Positions 51,458 to 60,845 of a DNA stretch of 64,000 nucleotides are shown here, piece after piece. Origin of the DNA: Streptomyces sp. 3214.6 (GTDB taxonomy: Bacteria; Actinomycetota; Actinomycetes; Streptomycetales; Streptomycetaceae). How positions within the stretch are numbered: the stretch's first letter is position 1; every line of letters starts with the position of its first letter. The notes under the pieces are model-generated. The model ran no database searches, was not told the origin of the DNA, and worked only from the letters and a program-made list of their open reading frames with translations. The translations under genes and the position numbers were made by a program. Location of the stretch: positions 7,192,001 to 7,256,000 of the forward strand of contig NZ_LT670819.1 of NCBI RefSeq assembly GCF_900129855.1. The letters run 5' to 3'.

Positions 51458-52840
51458 TCAGGAGACCCGGCGGACCAGGTAGGCGAAGCCACGGTCCGCC
51501 GGCTCCTCACCGACGTACTCCTGTCCCCGCATCTCGCACCACGCGGGGATGTCGAGCCGGGCCGCCTCGTCGTCGGACAGCACCCGCACCGTGCCCCCGA
51601 GCGGCACGTCCCCGATGACCTTCGCCAGCTCGATGACGGGAATCGGACACCGCCTGCCCAGCGCGTCCACCACGAGCTCCTCGCCCCGTACGTCCGCCAC
51701 CTGCGCGGACATGGGCGCCCCGAGCTTCTCCCGGACCCCCGCCACGGCCCCCGGCAGCACGGCGAGGAACCTCTCCACATCCTCCTCGGCCGCCCCCGCC
51801 GGCAACGAAACCCGCACGTTTCCCTCACTCAGCACCCCCATCGCCTTCAGCACATGGCTGGGCGTCAGCGTGCTGCTGGTGCAGGACGAACCGGACGACA
51901 CGGAGAATCCCTCCCGGTCCAACTCGTGCAGCAGCGCCTCCCCGTCGACGTACAGACAGGAGAAGGTGACGATCCCCGGCAGTCGCCGCTCCGGATCCCC
52001 CACGACCTCCACCTCCGGGACGACGGCGGCCACCCGGGCCCGGATCCGCGCCGTCAGCTCCCGCAGCCGTGCCGCCTCGGCCGACGCCTCGGCCCGTACC
52101 GCCCGCAGCGAGGCCGCCGCGGCCACGATCGCCGGAATGTTCTCGAACCCGGCCGCCCGCCCCGACTCCCGCTCGTCCACCGGGCCTTGGACGGCGAACC
52201 GCACCCCCTTGCGCACCACGAGCACCCCGACCCCCGACGGACCGCCCCACTTGTGCGCGCTGGCCGTGAGCAGCGACCAGTCGCCCTCCACCCGCCCCCA
52301 CCCGAGCGACTGTGCCGCGTCCACCAGCAGCGGTACCCCCGCCGCCCGGCACACCTCGGCCACGCCGGCCACCGGCTGCTGGGTCCCCACCTCGTGATTG
52401 GCCGACTGAAGACAGGCGAGGGCGGTGTCGGCCCGCAGGGCCTCGGCATACGCCTTGACGGCCACGGCTCCCGCGCGGTCGACGGCCACCCGTGTCAGCG
52501 TGCCGCCGTCCCGCTCGTGCGCCTCGGCCGAATGGAGCACTGAGGAGTGTTCGACAGATGACACGATCAGGTGACGTCCAACCCGCTGACGCCCGGCCAG
52601 CGCGCCCGCGACGCCGGAGTGCACGGCCCGCGTTCCCGAGGACGTGAAGACGAGTTCGTCCGGTCGGCACCCCACCGCGTCGGCGGCCGCCTCACGGGCG
52701 GCATCGAGCAGCATCCGCGCGCGCCGCCCCTCCCGGTACAGCCGGGCGGGGTCGGCCCACCCTTCGTCGAGCGAGGCCAACAGAGCCTGGCGGGCCACGG
52801 GATGCAGGGGAGCGGCGGAGGCGGCGTCGAAGTAGGGCAC
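51458..52840 (-). CDS. Cysteine desulfurase fused to TusA-like sulfurtransferase domain
   Basis: A 460-residue fusion. Residues 1-375 are a class V aminotransferase/cysteine desulfurase: Asn-His pair in SANHEVGTQQPV, LLVDAAQSLG, the PLP Lys in SAHKWGGPSG, and the persulfide Cys loop VSSGSSCTSSTLTP. Residues 385-460 are TusA-like: VVDALGRRCPIPVIELAKVIGDVPLGGTVRVLSDD with the acceptor Cys in CPIP, and WCEMRGQEYV. Sulfur from cysteine could pass within one chain from NifS-type to TusA-type cysteine. GTG 52840. The convergent neighbour is the PfkB kinase gene; the divergent one is ctaC. Confidence 0.92.
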   Translation of the reverse strand: MPYFDAASAAPLHPVARQALLASLDEGWADPARLYREGRRARMLLDAAREAAADAVGCRPDELVFTSSGTRAVHSGVAGALAGRQRVGRHLIVSSVEHSSVLHSAEAHERDGGTLTRVAVDRAGAVAVKAYAEALRADTALACLQSANHEVGTQQPVAGVAEVCRAAGVPLLVDAAQSLGWGRVEGDWSLLTASAHKWGGPSGVGVLVVRKGVRFAVQGPVDERESGRAAGFENIPAIVAAAASLRAVRAEASAEAARLRELTARIRARVAAVVPEVEVVGDPERRLPGIVTFSCLYVDGEALLHELDREGFSVSSGSSCTSSTLTPSHVLKAMGVLSEGNVRVSLPAGAAEEDVERFLAVLPGAVAGVREKLGAPMSAQVADVRGEELVVDALGRRCPIPVIELAKVIGDVPLGGTVRVLSDDEAARLDIPAWCEMRGQEYVGEEPADRGFAYLVRRVS

Positions 52841-53172
52841 ACGGCAACGTTAAGACGTGGGCCGGCTCCCGGGGGGCGTGGCACCGTTTCGATCCGCCGC
52901 TCCGCCGCGCGGGGCGCGATCGCCCACGGCGGTCCCGCCCTCGCCATACAAGCCGCATTGACGAGCTATTAGGCGCTATCGGCCACCCGTCCCCACCCCT
53001 TCGGGGTGACCGGCGGCGCGTATGCCACCCTCCCCGCGAACCCCCGGAGGGCGTCGGCTAGGGTTTGGTCCGCATAAACATCCAAACCCCTGCCCGACGC
53101 AGGGCGGCGACCGACCAGCGAGAAGGCAGGCCGCAGCCAACCGCGCGGGCGAGACTCTCGGGAAGGCGCTAC
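52841..53172. other. Divergent promoter region, about 330 bases
   Basis: The gap between the cysteine desulfurase start and ctaC. A short hairpin with a C-TTCG-G loop (CACCCC/GGGGTG, 52994-53008) is the only clear structure. No gene is supported here; the ctaC frame is open upstream to 53065 without homology. Confidence 0.5.
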
Positions 53173-54132
53173 GTGAGTCCCAACGGCTCCGACCGCTCGC
53201 CGCGGCGCCCGATGCGGCGGAAGCTGCTGCAGGCAATGACCGCGGGCCTGGTCCTGGCGACCGCCACCGGTTGCACATACAAGGACTTCCCCCGCCTTGG
53301 TATGCCCACCCCGGTCACAGAAGAGGCTCCGCGGATCCTCTCCCTGTGGCAGGGCTCCTGGGCTGCCGCGCTGGCCACCGGCGTGCTGGTGTGGGGCCTG
53401 ATCCTGTGGAGTGCTTTCTTCCACCGGCGCAGCCGCACAAAGGTCGAAGTTCCTCCGCAGACCCGGTACAACATGCCCATCGAGGCGCTGTACACGGTCG
53501 TGCCGATCATCATCGTCTCGGTGCTGTTCTACTTCACGGCCCGCGACGAGTCGAAGCTGCTGAGCCTCGACAAGAAGCCCGACGTCACGGTCAACGTGGT
53601 CGGCTTCCAGTGGAGCTGGTGCTTCAACTACATCGAGAACGTCGACGGTTCCAACGGGGACGCGAAGACCGACAAGAACCTGGCCGCGATCCCGGACCGG
53701 TTCAAGACGGACTTCCCGGACAACGCGGGCGGCACCTACACCTGCGGAACCCCCGGTGAGAAGAACCCGGACACCCACAACCCGGGCCCGACCCTCTGGC
53801 TCCCCGAGGGCAAGACGGTCCGCTTCATCCTCACCTCGCGTGACGTCATCCACTCCTTCTGGGTGGTGCCGTTCCTGATGAAGCAGGACGTCATCCCGGG
53901 CCACACCAACTCCTTCCAGGTGACCCCCAACCACGAGGGCACCTTCCTGGGCAAGTGCGCCGAGCTGTGCGGCGTCGACCACTCCCGGATGCTCTTCAAC
54001 GTGAAGGTCGTCTCCCAGGAGCGCTACGAGCAGCACCTCAAGGACCTCGTGAAGAAGGGGCAGACCGGTTACGTTCCCGCGGGCATCGAGCAGACGAGCC
54101 ACGAGAAGAACCGGGAGACGAACAACCTGTGA
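53173..54132 (+). CDS. ctaC: Cytochrome c oxidase subunit II
   Basis: A 319-residue lipoprotein subunit that takes electrons from cytochrome c to the CuA centre. Signal RRKLLQAMTAGLVLATATGC has a lipobox with Cys near residue 36. Two helices anchor it (about 60-80 and 100-122). The cupredoxin domain has the substrate Trp region GFQWSWCF, and the CuA ligands in DVIHSFWVVP and CAELCGVDHSRM. GTG 53173 follows GGAAGG; its TGA overlaps the GTG of ctaD. First gene of the aa3 oxidase operon. Confidence 0.96.
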   Translation: MSPNGSDRSPRRPMRRKLLQAMTAGLVLATATGCTYKDFPRLGMPTPVTEEAPRILSLWQGSWAAALATGVLVWGLILWSAFFHRRSRTKVEVPPQTRYNMPIEALYTVVPIIIVSVLFYFTARDESKLLSLDKKPDVTVNVVGFQWSWCFNYIENVDGSNGDAKTDKNLAAIPDRFKTDFPDNAGGTYTCGTPGEKNPDTHNPGPTLWLPEGKTVRFILTSRDVIHSFWVVPFLMKQDVIPGHTNSFQVTPNHEGTFLGKCAELCGVDHSRMLFNVKVVSQERYEQHLKDLVKKGQTGYVPAGIEQTSHEKNRETNNL

Positions 54133-55865
54133 GCATCCTCAACGAACCCCAGGGTGCCGCGGCAGCTGAAGACTCCTACGAGAATGAGCTGCCGGTCCGG
54201 CGCAAGCAGCCCGGCAATGTCGTGGTCAAGTGGATGACGACCACCGACCACAAGACCATCGGTACGTTGTACCTGGTCACGTCGTTCGCGTTCTTCTGCA
54301 TCGGCGGCGTCATGGCGCTCTTCATGCGCGCCGAGCTCGCCCGACCGGGCCTGCAGATCATGTCGAACGAGCAGTTCAACCAGGCGTTCACGATGCACGG
54401 CACGATCATGCTGCTGATGTTCGCGACGCCGCTGTTCGCCGGCTTCACGAACTGGATCATGCCGCTCCAGATCGGCGCGCCGGACGTCGCCTTCCCGCGA
54501 CTGAACATGTTCGCCTACTGGCTGTACCTGTTCGGCTCGCTCATCGCCGTCGCCGGCTTCCTCACCCCGCAGGGTGCCGCCGACTTCGGCTGGTTCGCCT
54601 ACGCCCCGCTGTCGGACGCGGTCCGCTCGCCGGGCATCGGCGCCGACATGTGGATCATGGGTCTGGCCTTCTCCGGCTTCGGCACGATCCTCGGCTCGGT
54701 CAACTTCATCACCACGATCATCTGCATGCGCGCACCGGGCATGACCATGTTCCGCATGCCGATCTTCACCTGGAACGTGCTGCTGACCGGTGTCCTGGTC
54801 CTGCTGGCCTTCCCGGTCCTCGCGGCCGCGCTGTTCGCCCTGGAGGCGGACCGCAAGTTCGGCGCCCATGTCTTCGACGCCGCCAACGGCGGCGCGTTGC
54901 TATGGCAACACCTCTTCTGGTTCTTCGGCCATCCAGAGGTGTACATCATCGCCCTACCATTCTTCGGAATCATCTCCGAAGTGATCCCGGTGTTCTCCCG
55001 CAAGCCGATGTTCGGCTACATGGGCCTGATCGCCGCGACCATCTCGATCGCCGGTCTCTCCGTGACGGTGTGGGCGCACCACATGTACGTCACCGGTGGC
55101 GTGCTGCTTCCGTTCTTCTCCTTCATGACGTTCCTCATCGCCGTGCCGACGGGCGTGAAGTTCTTCAACTGGATCGGAACGATGTGGAAGGGCTCGCTGT
55201 CCTTCGAGACGCCGATGCTGTGGGCGACGGGCTTCCTCATCACCTTCACCTTCGGTGGCCTGACCGGCGTCATCCTCGCCTCGCCACCGATGGACTTCCA
55301 CGTGTCCGACTCGTACTTCGTTGTGGCGCACTTCCACTACGTCGTCTTCGGCACCGTCGTCTTCGCGATGTTCTCCGGCTTCCACTTCTGGTGGCCGAAG
55401 TTCACCGGCAAGATGCTCGACGAGCGCCTCGGCAAGATCACCTTCTGGACGCTGTTCATCGGCTTCCACGGCACCTTCCTGGTCCAGCACTGGCTGGGCG
55501 CCGAGGGCATGCCGCGCCGTTACGCGGACTACCTGCACGCCGACGGCTTCACCGCCCTGAACACGATCTCGACGATCAGCTCGTTCGTCCTCGGTCTGTC
55601 CGTCCTGCCGTTCTTCTACAACGTGTGGAAGACCGCCAAGTACGGCAAGCCGGTCGGCGTCGACGACCCGTGGGGCTACGGCCGCTCCCTGGAGTGGGCC
55701 ACGTCCTGCCCGCCGCCGCGCCACAACTTCCTCACCCTGCCGCGGATCCGCAGTGAATCCCCGGCGTTCGACCTGCACCACCCGGAGATCGCCGCGCTCG
55801 AGCAGCTGGAGCACGCCGGCCACGGCGCCAGTGCCATCACGGGCAGCAAGGAGGCCGGCAAGTGA
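54129..55865 (+). CDS. ctaD: Cytochrome c oxidase subunit I
   Basis: A 578-residue haem-copper oxidase core with 12 helices. It has the low-spin haem His in MHGTIMLLMF, the CuB/haem a3 block WQHLFWFFGHPEVY (cross-linked His-Tyr and the Glu of the K path), HHMYVTG, and the paired His in HFHYVVFGTVVFAMF. It reduces O2 to water and pumps protons. GTG 54129 overlaps the ctaC stop; the next gene also overlaps. Confidence 0.97.
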   Translation: MSILNEPQGAAAAEDSYENELPVRRKQPGNVVVKWMTTTDHKTIGTLYLVTSFAFFCIGGVMALFMRAELARPGLQIMSNEQFNQAFTMHGTIMLLMFATPLFAGFTNWIMPLQIGAPDVAFPRLNMFAYWLYLFGSLIAVAGFLTPQGAADFGWFAYAPLSDAVRSPGIGADMWIMGLAFSGFGTILGSVNFITTIICMRAPGMTMFRMPIFTWNVLLTGVLVLLAFPVLAAALFALEADRKFGAHVFDAANGGALLWQHLFWFFGHPEVYIIALPFFGIISEVIPVFSRKPMFGYMGLIAATISIAGLSVTVWAHHMYVTGGVLLPFFSFMTFLIAVPTGVKFFNWIGTMWKGSLSFETPMLWATGFLITFTFGGLTGVILASPPMDFHVSDSYFVVAHFHYVVFGTVVFAMFSGFHFWWPKFTGKMLDERLGKITFWTLFIGFHGTFLVQHWLGAEGMPRRYADYLHADGFTALNTISTISSFVLGLSVLPFFYNVWKTAKYGKPVGVDDPWGYGRSLEWATSCPPPRHNFLTLPRIRSESPAFDLHHPEIAALEQLEHAGHGASAITGSKEAGK

Positions 55866-56260
55866 AGATCCAGGGCAAGATGTTCGTCTGGCTGAGCGTC
55901 TTCGTCCTCGCCATGGCGGTCGTCTATGGCGTGTGGTCGAAGGAGCCGGCCGGCACCACGGCCCTCTTCCTGGCCTTCGGCCTGTGCATCATGATCGGCT
56001 TCTACCTGGGCTTCACCGCCCGGCGGGTCGACGCGGGTGCGCAGGACAACAAGGAAGCGGACGTCGCGGACGACGCCGGAGAGCTGGGCTTCTTCAGCCC
56101 GCACAGCTGGCAGCCGCTGTCGCTCGGCATCGGCGGCGCCCTGGCCTTCCTGGGGGTCGCGGTCGGCTGGTGGCTGCTGTACTTCTCGCTGCCGCTGATC
56201 TTCATCGGCCTGTGGGGCTGGGTCTTCGAGTACTACCGCGGTGAGAACCGCACCCAGTAA
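55862..56260 (+). CDS. ctaF: Cytochrome c oxidase subunit IV (actinobacterial)
   Basis: A 132-residue membrane protein with four helices (residues 8-25, 32-50, 82-100, 103-122). Family CtaF is specific to actinobacterial aa3 oxidases and binds subunit I. Conserved ends are MKIQGKMFVWLSVFVL and WVFEYYRGENRTQ. GTG 55862 overlaps the ctaD stop. Confidence 0.94.
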   Translation: MKIQGKMFVWLSVFVLAMAVVYGVWSKEPAGTTALFLAFGLCIMIGFYLGFTARRVDAGAQDNKEADVADDAGELGFFSPHSWQPLSLGIGGALAFLGVAVGWWLLYFSLPLIFIGLWGWVFEYYRGENRTQ

Positions 56261-56279
56261 CACGTCCTGAACGAGGCGA

Positions 56280-56313
56280 GAGCCCGGACACTCCGTCAGG
56301 AGGGTCCGGGCTC
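56280..56313 (+). terminator. Terminator after ctaCDF
   Basis: GAGCCCGGAC (56280-56289) pairs with GTCCGGGCTC (56304-56313) across a 14-base loop, followed by a short T-run (CGCTTTT). Confidence 0.85.
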
Positions 56314-56391
56314 ACGCTTTTGCCGTATCGGGCGTCCTCCGTCCGTGTCACTCAGCGCGCCGTGGTTCACGCGGCTCCCTAGCGTGAAGTC

Positions 56392-57645
56392 ATGAGCCAC
56401 CAACCCCGCCCCCGCACCGTCGTCGGCTGCACCCTGCTGGTGATCGCCCTGGGCGCGGTCGCAAGCGCCTGCGGCTCGGACGGCGACCCCCTCTCCGCGC
56501 GCCCGTACGACGCGACGGACCAGATCTCCTTCAACGGCCTCACGGGCGACGGGAAGAAGGTCGACCCGGACAAGCCCCTGGAGGTCACCGCCGAGGACGA
56601 CGACCGCATCACGGACGTCACCGCCGTGGACGGCGCAGGCCGCTACGTGGCGGGCGAACTCTCCGCCGACGGCAGCCGCTGGCACAGCACCGAGCCGCTG
56701 GCCGCAGGCGTCCACTACACGGTCCGCGTGAGCACCGAGGACGACGACGGCGCCCCCGGCCGCCGGGTGCTCACCTTCGAGACGGGCAAGCCCACCACGA
56801 AGAAGCGCCTGACCGTCGCGTTCGGCCCCGACGCGGGGGAGTACGGCGTCGGCCAGCCCGTCACCGCCAAGCTGGACCAGCCCGTCAAGGACCCCGCCCA
56901 GCGGGCCGTCGTCGAACGGGCCCTCAAGGTCGACTCCACGCCCGCCGTGCCGGGCGGCTGGCACTGGGTGGACGACAAGGAACTCCACTACCGCCCCAAG
57001 GACTACTGGCCCGCCCACGCCGTCGTCCGCGCCCACAGCAACCTGGACGGCATCAAGATCGGCGACCGGCTGTGGGGCGGCCCCACGAAGGACCTCAAGC
57101 TCGCCATCGGCGATCGGGTCATCGCCGTGACGGACGCGGCGGCGCACTCCATGAAGGTCTTCAAGAACGACGAGGAGATCAACCAGATCCCCGTCACCAC
57201 CGGAAAGCCCGGCTTCGAGACCCGCAACGGAGTCAAGGTCGTGCTCGGCAAGGAGTACTTCGTCCGGATGCGCAGCACCACCGTGGGCATCTCCGCAGGC
57301 TCCTCGGACTCCTACGACCTGCCCGTCTACTACGCCACCCGCGTCACCTGGAGCGGCGAATACGTGCATGCCGCCCCCTGGTCCGTGGGCTCCCAGGGCT
57401 ACGCGAACGTCAGCCACGGCTGCACCGGCATGAGCACGTCGAACGCCGCATGGTTCTTCAACAACATCCGGGCCGGCGACGTCGTCCAGGTCGTCAACAG
57501 CAATGGCGACACCATGGAATCCTTCGGCAACGGTTTCGGCGACTGGAACCTGGACTGGCCCAAGTGGACCGAGGGCAGCGCCCTGACAGGCGCCAAGCAG
57601 GAAACAGCCCAGGAAACAGCACGCCTCAGCCCGGCGGCGGTGTAG
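56392..57645 (+). CDS. L,D-transpeptidase lipoprotein (YkuD)
   Basis: A 417-residue secreted lipoprotein. Signal with lipobox VASAC (Cys about 25). Two immunoglobulin-like domains (about 45-135 and 140-230) precede the YkuD domain (about 240-370), whose active site is YVHAAPWSVGSQGYANVSHGCTGM, split here as YVHAAPWS and VSHGCTGM with the catalytic Cys and His. It makes 3-3 cross-links in peptidoglycan, like mycobacterial LdtB-type enzymes. It lies between cytochrome oxidase operons, but its own terminator-bounded position suggests independent expression. Confidence 0.93.
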   Translation: MSHQPRPRTVVGCTLLVIALGAVASACGSDGDPLSARPYDATDQISFNGLTGDGKKVDPDKPLEVTAEDDDRITDVTAVDGAGRYVAGELSADGSRWHSTEPLAAGVHYTVRVSTEDDDGAPGRRVLTFETGKPTTKKRLTVAFGPDAGEYGVGQPVTAKLDQPVKDPAQRAVVERALKVDSTPAVPGGWHWVDDKELHYRPKDYWPAHAVVRAHSNLDGIKIGDRLWGGPTKDLKLAIGDRVIAVTDAAAHSMKVFKNDEEINQIPVTTGKPGFETRNGVKVVLGKEYFVRMRSTTVGISAGSSDSYDLPVYYATRVTWSGEYVHAAPWSVGSQGYANVSHGCTGMSTSNAAWFFNNIRAGDVVQVVNSNGDTMESFGNGFGDWNLDWPKWTEGSALTGAKQETAQETARLSPAAV

Positions 57646-57652
57646 GCCGGCA

Positions 57653-57692
57653 GGGGCGCGGGGCGAGCCGTACCACCTGACGCCCCCGCCCC
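57653..57692. terminator. Possible terminator between convergent genes
   Basis: An imperfect G/C hairpin (GGGGCGCGGGGCG at 57653-57665 with CGCCCCCGCCCC at 57681-57692). Weak but suitably placed. Confidence 0.4.
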
Positions 57693-57699
57693 ATGGGCG

Positions 57700-58104
57700 C
57701 TACGCGCTCTGCTGAAGCCTCTTCTCCCGCAGCAGGGAAGCGAGAGCCGCGGCGAACTCCACGGGCTCCACAGGGTGCGTCACAGCCGCGTCAGCCCGGC
57801 TCCACGTGGCCAGCCACGCATCCTGCGGCCGCCCGATCAACACCAGCACCGGCGGACACTGGAACACCTCGTCCTTGACCTGTCGGCACAACCCCATGCC
57901 GCCCATCGGCACGGCCTCGCCGTCGAAGACACAGACGTCGATCCCGCCCTTGTCCAGCTCCTTGACGGCCGCGGCCGGCGTCGCGCACTCCACGAACTCC
58001 ACCACAGGGGCGTCCGGAGCGGGCCGGCGCCCGGTCGCGAGCCGTACCTGCTCGCGGGTGTTGGAGTCGTCGCTGTAGACCAGCACCGTGGCGGTCGCCT
58101 GCAT
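57700..58104 (-). CDS. Receiver-like (pseudo-response-regulator) protein
   Basis: A 134-residue stand-alone CheY-like domain. Strand/helix order fits: ATVLVYSDDSNTREQV, DVCVFDGEAVPMGGMG (Asp at the phosphorylation position), PPVLVLIGR and a C-terminal HPVEPVEFAAALASL. The conserved Lys before the last Pro is replaced (HPVEPV rather than xKP) and the N-terminal acidic pair is SDD. It may not be phosphorylated in the usual way. No partner kinase nearby. It sits between the Ldt gene and the divergent ctaE-qcr operon, a place conserved in Streptomyces as far as I recall. Confidence 0.82.
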   Translation of the reverse strand: MQATATVLVYSDDSNTREQVRLATGRRPAPDAPVVEFVECATPAAAVKELDKGGIDVCVFDGEAVPMGGMGLCRQVKDEVFQCPPVLVLIGRPQDAWLATWSRADAAVTHPVEPVEFAAALASLLREKRLQQSA

Positions 58105-58291
58105 GCTTCCTCCGTGACATCAGCGTCGTAAGCGTCGTACGGACAGAACCGATGTCGCGGATGCTACTCCCTTGAACACCCCGTCAACACCGCTTGGAAC
58201 GCGACTTCGATGGGCCATACGGGCAGTACACACGGTGCGAACACTCCGAACGGCACCCCCCGGAGTGAGGGCGGGATAAGGGACCGACATA

Positions 58292-58912
58292 ATGTCGGTC
58301 GTGGCGACAGCAACGACAGTAGAAACCGGGCACGCGCACCCGTCGGTCAATCGGCCGAACCTCACCAGCGTCGGAACCATCATCTGGCTGAGCTCCGAGC
58401 TGATGTTCTTCGCGGCCCTCTTCGCGATGTACTTCACCCTGCGATCGGTGACGGGTCCTGATCACTGGAAGGAAATGGCCGAGTCCCTGAACCTTCCGTT
58501 CTCGGCCACCAACACCACGATCCTGGTGCTCTCCTCCCTCACCTGCCAGCTCGGCGTCTTCGCCGCCGAGCGCGGTGACGTGAAGAAGCTCCGGATGTGG
58601 TTCATCGTCACCTTCATCATGGGTGCGATCTTCATCGGCGGGCAGATCTTCGAGTACACGGAGCTGGTGAAGAAGGACGGGCTCTCGCTCTCCTCCGACC
58701 CGTACGGCTCGGTGTTCTACCTGACCACCGGCTTCCACGGCATGCACGTGACGGGCGGCCTCATCGCCTTCCTGTTCGTTCTCGGGCGCACCTACGCGGC
58801 CAAGAGGTTCACCCACGAGCAGGCGACAGCGGCCATCGTCGTGTCCTACTACTGGCACTTCGTCGATGTCGTCTGGATCGGCCTCTTCGCCACGATCTAC
58901 CTGATCAAGTAG
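58292..58912 (+). CDS. ctaE: Cytochrome c oxidase subunit III
   Basis: A 206-residue five-helix membrane subunit of the aa3 oxidase. It has SSELMFFAALFAMYFTLR, the AERGDVKKL loop, and the C-terminal YYWHFVDVVWIGLFATIYL typical of subunit III. In actinobacteria ctaE heads the qcrCAB operon instead of lying with ctaCD, as here. ATG 58292, or GTG 58301. qcrC follows after 62 bases. Confidence 0.96.
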   Translation: MSVVATATTVETGHAHPSVNRPNLTSVGTIIWLSSELMFFAALFAMYFTLRSVTGPDHWKEMAESLNLPFSATNTTILVLSSLTCQLGVFAAERGDVKKLRMWFIVTFIMGAIFIGGQIFEYTELVKKDGLSLSSDPYGSVFYLTTGFHGMHVTGGLIAFLFVLGRTYAAKRFTHEQATAAIVVSYYWHFVDVVWIGLFATIYLIK

Positions 58913-58974
58913 CCGGGCCCGCTCCCGCACCTCCGCAAGCATCGACGCAGAAGATCCTGACACCGGGGTAATCC

Positions 58975-59787
58975 GTGAAAAAGCTCTCCGCACGACGACG
59001 CCATCCGCTGGCGGCGCTCGTCGTCCTAGTCCTCGCGCTGGCATGCACAGGGTGGCTGTATGCCGCGCTCGCGCCCGCGAGCAAGGCGCAGGCAGACGAC
59101 ACCGCCCAGTCCCTCGCCATCGATGAGGGCAAGAAGCTCTACGCCGTAGGCTGCGCCAGCTGCCACGGCACCGGCGGTCAGGGCAGCTCCGACGGTCCGA
59201 GCCTGGTCGGCGTGGGCGCCGCGGCCGTCGACTTCCAGGTCGGTACCGGCCGTATGCCGGCGGCGACCTCCCAGGGCGCCCAGGTGCCCGCGAAGAAGGT
59301 CATCTACTCGCAGGCCCAGATCGACCAGCTGGCCGCGTTCATCTCCTCCCTCGGCGCCGGCCCGTCCGTCCCGACCGAGGCCCAGTACGGCCCGGAGGGC
59401 GCGGACATCGCCAAGGGCGGCGAACTGTTCCGCACCAACTGCGCGCAGTGCCACAACTTCATCGGCAAGGGCGGCGCCCTCACCAAGGGCAAGTTCGCTC
59501 CGACCCTTGAGGACGTGGACCCCAAGCACATCTACGAGGCCATGCAGACCGGCCCGCAGAACATGCCCTCCTTCCCCGACACCACCCTGTCGGAGCAGAA
59601 CAAGAAGGACATCATCGCGTACCTGCACGCGGTCAACGGCGACGAGACGACCAACCCCGGTGGTCTGGAGCTGGGCGGCCTCGGGCCGGTCAGTGAGGGC
59701 CTGTTCGCCTGGATCTTCGGTCTCGGCGCCCTGATCGCGGTCGCCGTCTGGGTCGCCGCTCGGACCGCAAAGGCCAAGAAGTCATGA
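58975..59787 (+). CDS. qcrC: Di-haem cytochrome c subunit of bc1 complex
   Basis: A 270-residue protein with an N-terminal anchor (about residues 10-32), two c-type haem motifs, CASCH (near 58) and CAQCH (near 158), and a C-terminal membrane helix (AWIFGLGALIAVAVWVAA). The two haems replace the soluble cytochrome c and pass electrons directly to oxidase in the bc1-aa3 supercomplex. GTG 58975. Its TGA overlaps the qcrA ATG. Confidence 0.97.
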   Translation: MKKLSARRRHPLAALVVLVLALACTGWLYAALAPASKAQADDTAQSLAIDEGKKLYAVGCASCHGTGGQGSSDGPSLVGVGAAAVDFQVGTGRMPAATSQGAQVPAKKVIYSQAQIDQLAAFISSLGAGPSVPTEAQYGPEGADIAKGGELFRTNCAQCHNFIGKGGALTKGKFAPTLEDVDPKHIYEAMQTGPQNMPSFPDTTLSEQNKKDIIAYLHAVNGDETTNPGGLELGGLGPVSEGLFAWIFGLGALIAVAVWVAARTAKAKKS

Positions 59788-60845
59788 GTAGCCAAGACAT
59801 TCCAGAAGAGAACCTGCCCGCTGAGCAGGGCCACGCGCACGGTACGGCGGTAGGCGTCGCGGACGAGAAGAACCCGTTCGCCGACCCCGGCCTGCCGCCC
59901 CACGAGCACCGCGTCCAGGACATCGACGAGCGGGCCGCCAAGCGGTCCGAGCGTGCGGTCGCCTTCCTGTTCACGCTGTCGATGCTCGCCACCGTCGGCT
60001 TCATCGCCTCCTATGTGACGATCCCCGCCGACAAGTCGATCTTCGTGTTCCCGATCGGTCACATCAGCGCGCTGAACTTCGCGCTGGGTCTGACCCTGGG
60101 CACGGCGCTGTTCACCATCGGCGCCGGCGCGGTCCACTGGGCCCGCACCCTGATGTCGGACGTCGAGGTCGCCGACGAGCGGCACCCGATCGCCGCGAGC
60201 CCCGAGGTCCGTGCGAAGGTCCACGCGGACTTCAGGCAGGGCGCCAAGGAGTCCGCGCTCGGCCGTCGCAAGCTGATCCGCAACACGCTGTTCGGCGCGG
60301 TCGCCCTGGTGCCGCTCTCCGGCGTCGTGCTGCTGCGCGACCTCGGCCCGCTGCCCGAGGACAAGCTGCGGCACACGCTGTGGGCCAAGGGCAAGCTGCT
60401 CGTCAACATGAACACGAACGAGCCGCTGCGCCCCTCGGACGTCGCCGTCGGTTCGCTCACCTTCGCCAAGCCCGAGGGCCTGGAGGAGCACGACGAGGAG
60501 TTCCAGAACGAGATCGCCAAGGCGGCCCTGATGATCGTCCGGCTCCAGCCGGACAACATCAAGGACAAGCGCGAGCTCGAGTGGTCGCACGAGGGCATCG
60601 TGGCGTACTCGAAGATCTGCACCCACGTGGGCTGCCCGATCTCCCTGTACGAGCAGCAGACGCACCACGTGCTGTGCCCCTGCCACCAGTCCACCTTCGA
60701 CCTCTCCGACGGTGCCCGAGTGATCTTCGGCCCCGCCGGTCACGCCCTGCCGCAGCTGCGCATCGGTGTGAACGACGAGGGCTACCTCGAGGCGCTCGGC
60801 GACTTCGAAGAGCCCGTCGGTCCTGCTTTCTGGGAGCGCGGATGA
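59784..60845 (+). CDS. qcrA: Rieske iron-sulfur subunit of bc1 complex
   Basis: A 353-residue subunit with three membrane helices (about 55-75, 92-115, 168-188), an actinobacterial feature, and a Rieske domain. The [2Fe-2S] ligands are in CTHVGCPI and CPCHQSTFD, with the disulfide Cys residues also there. ATG 59784 overlaps qcrC; the TGA overlaps qcrB. Confidence 0.97.
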   Translation: MSSQDIPEENLPAEQGHAHGTAVGVADEKNPFADPGLPPHEHRVQDIDERAAKRSERAVAFLFTLSMLATVGFIASYVTIPADKSIFVFPIGHISALNFALGLTLGTALFTIGAGAVHWARTLMSDVEVADERHPIAASPEVRAKVHADFRQGAKESALGRRKLIRNTLFGAVALVPLSGVVLLRDLGPLPEDKLRHTLWAKGKLLVNMNTNEPLRPSDVAVGSLTFAKPEGLEEHDEEFQNEIAKAALMIVRLQPDNIKDKRELEWSHEGIVAYSKICTHVGCPISLYEQQTHHVLCPCHQSTFDLSDGARVIFGPAGHALPQLRIGVNDEGYLEALGDFEEPVGPAFWERG

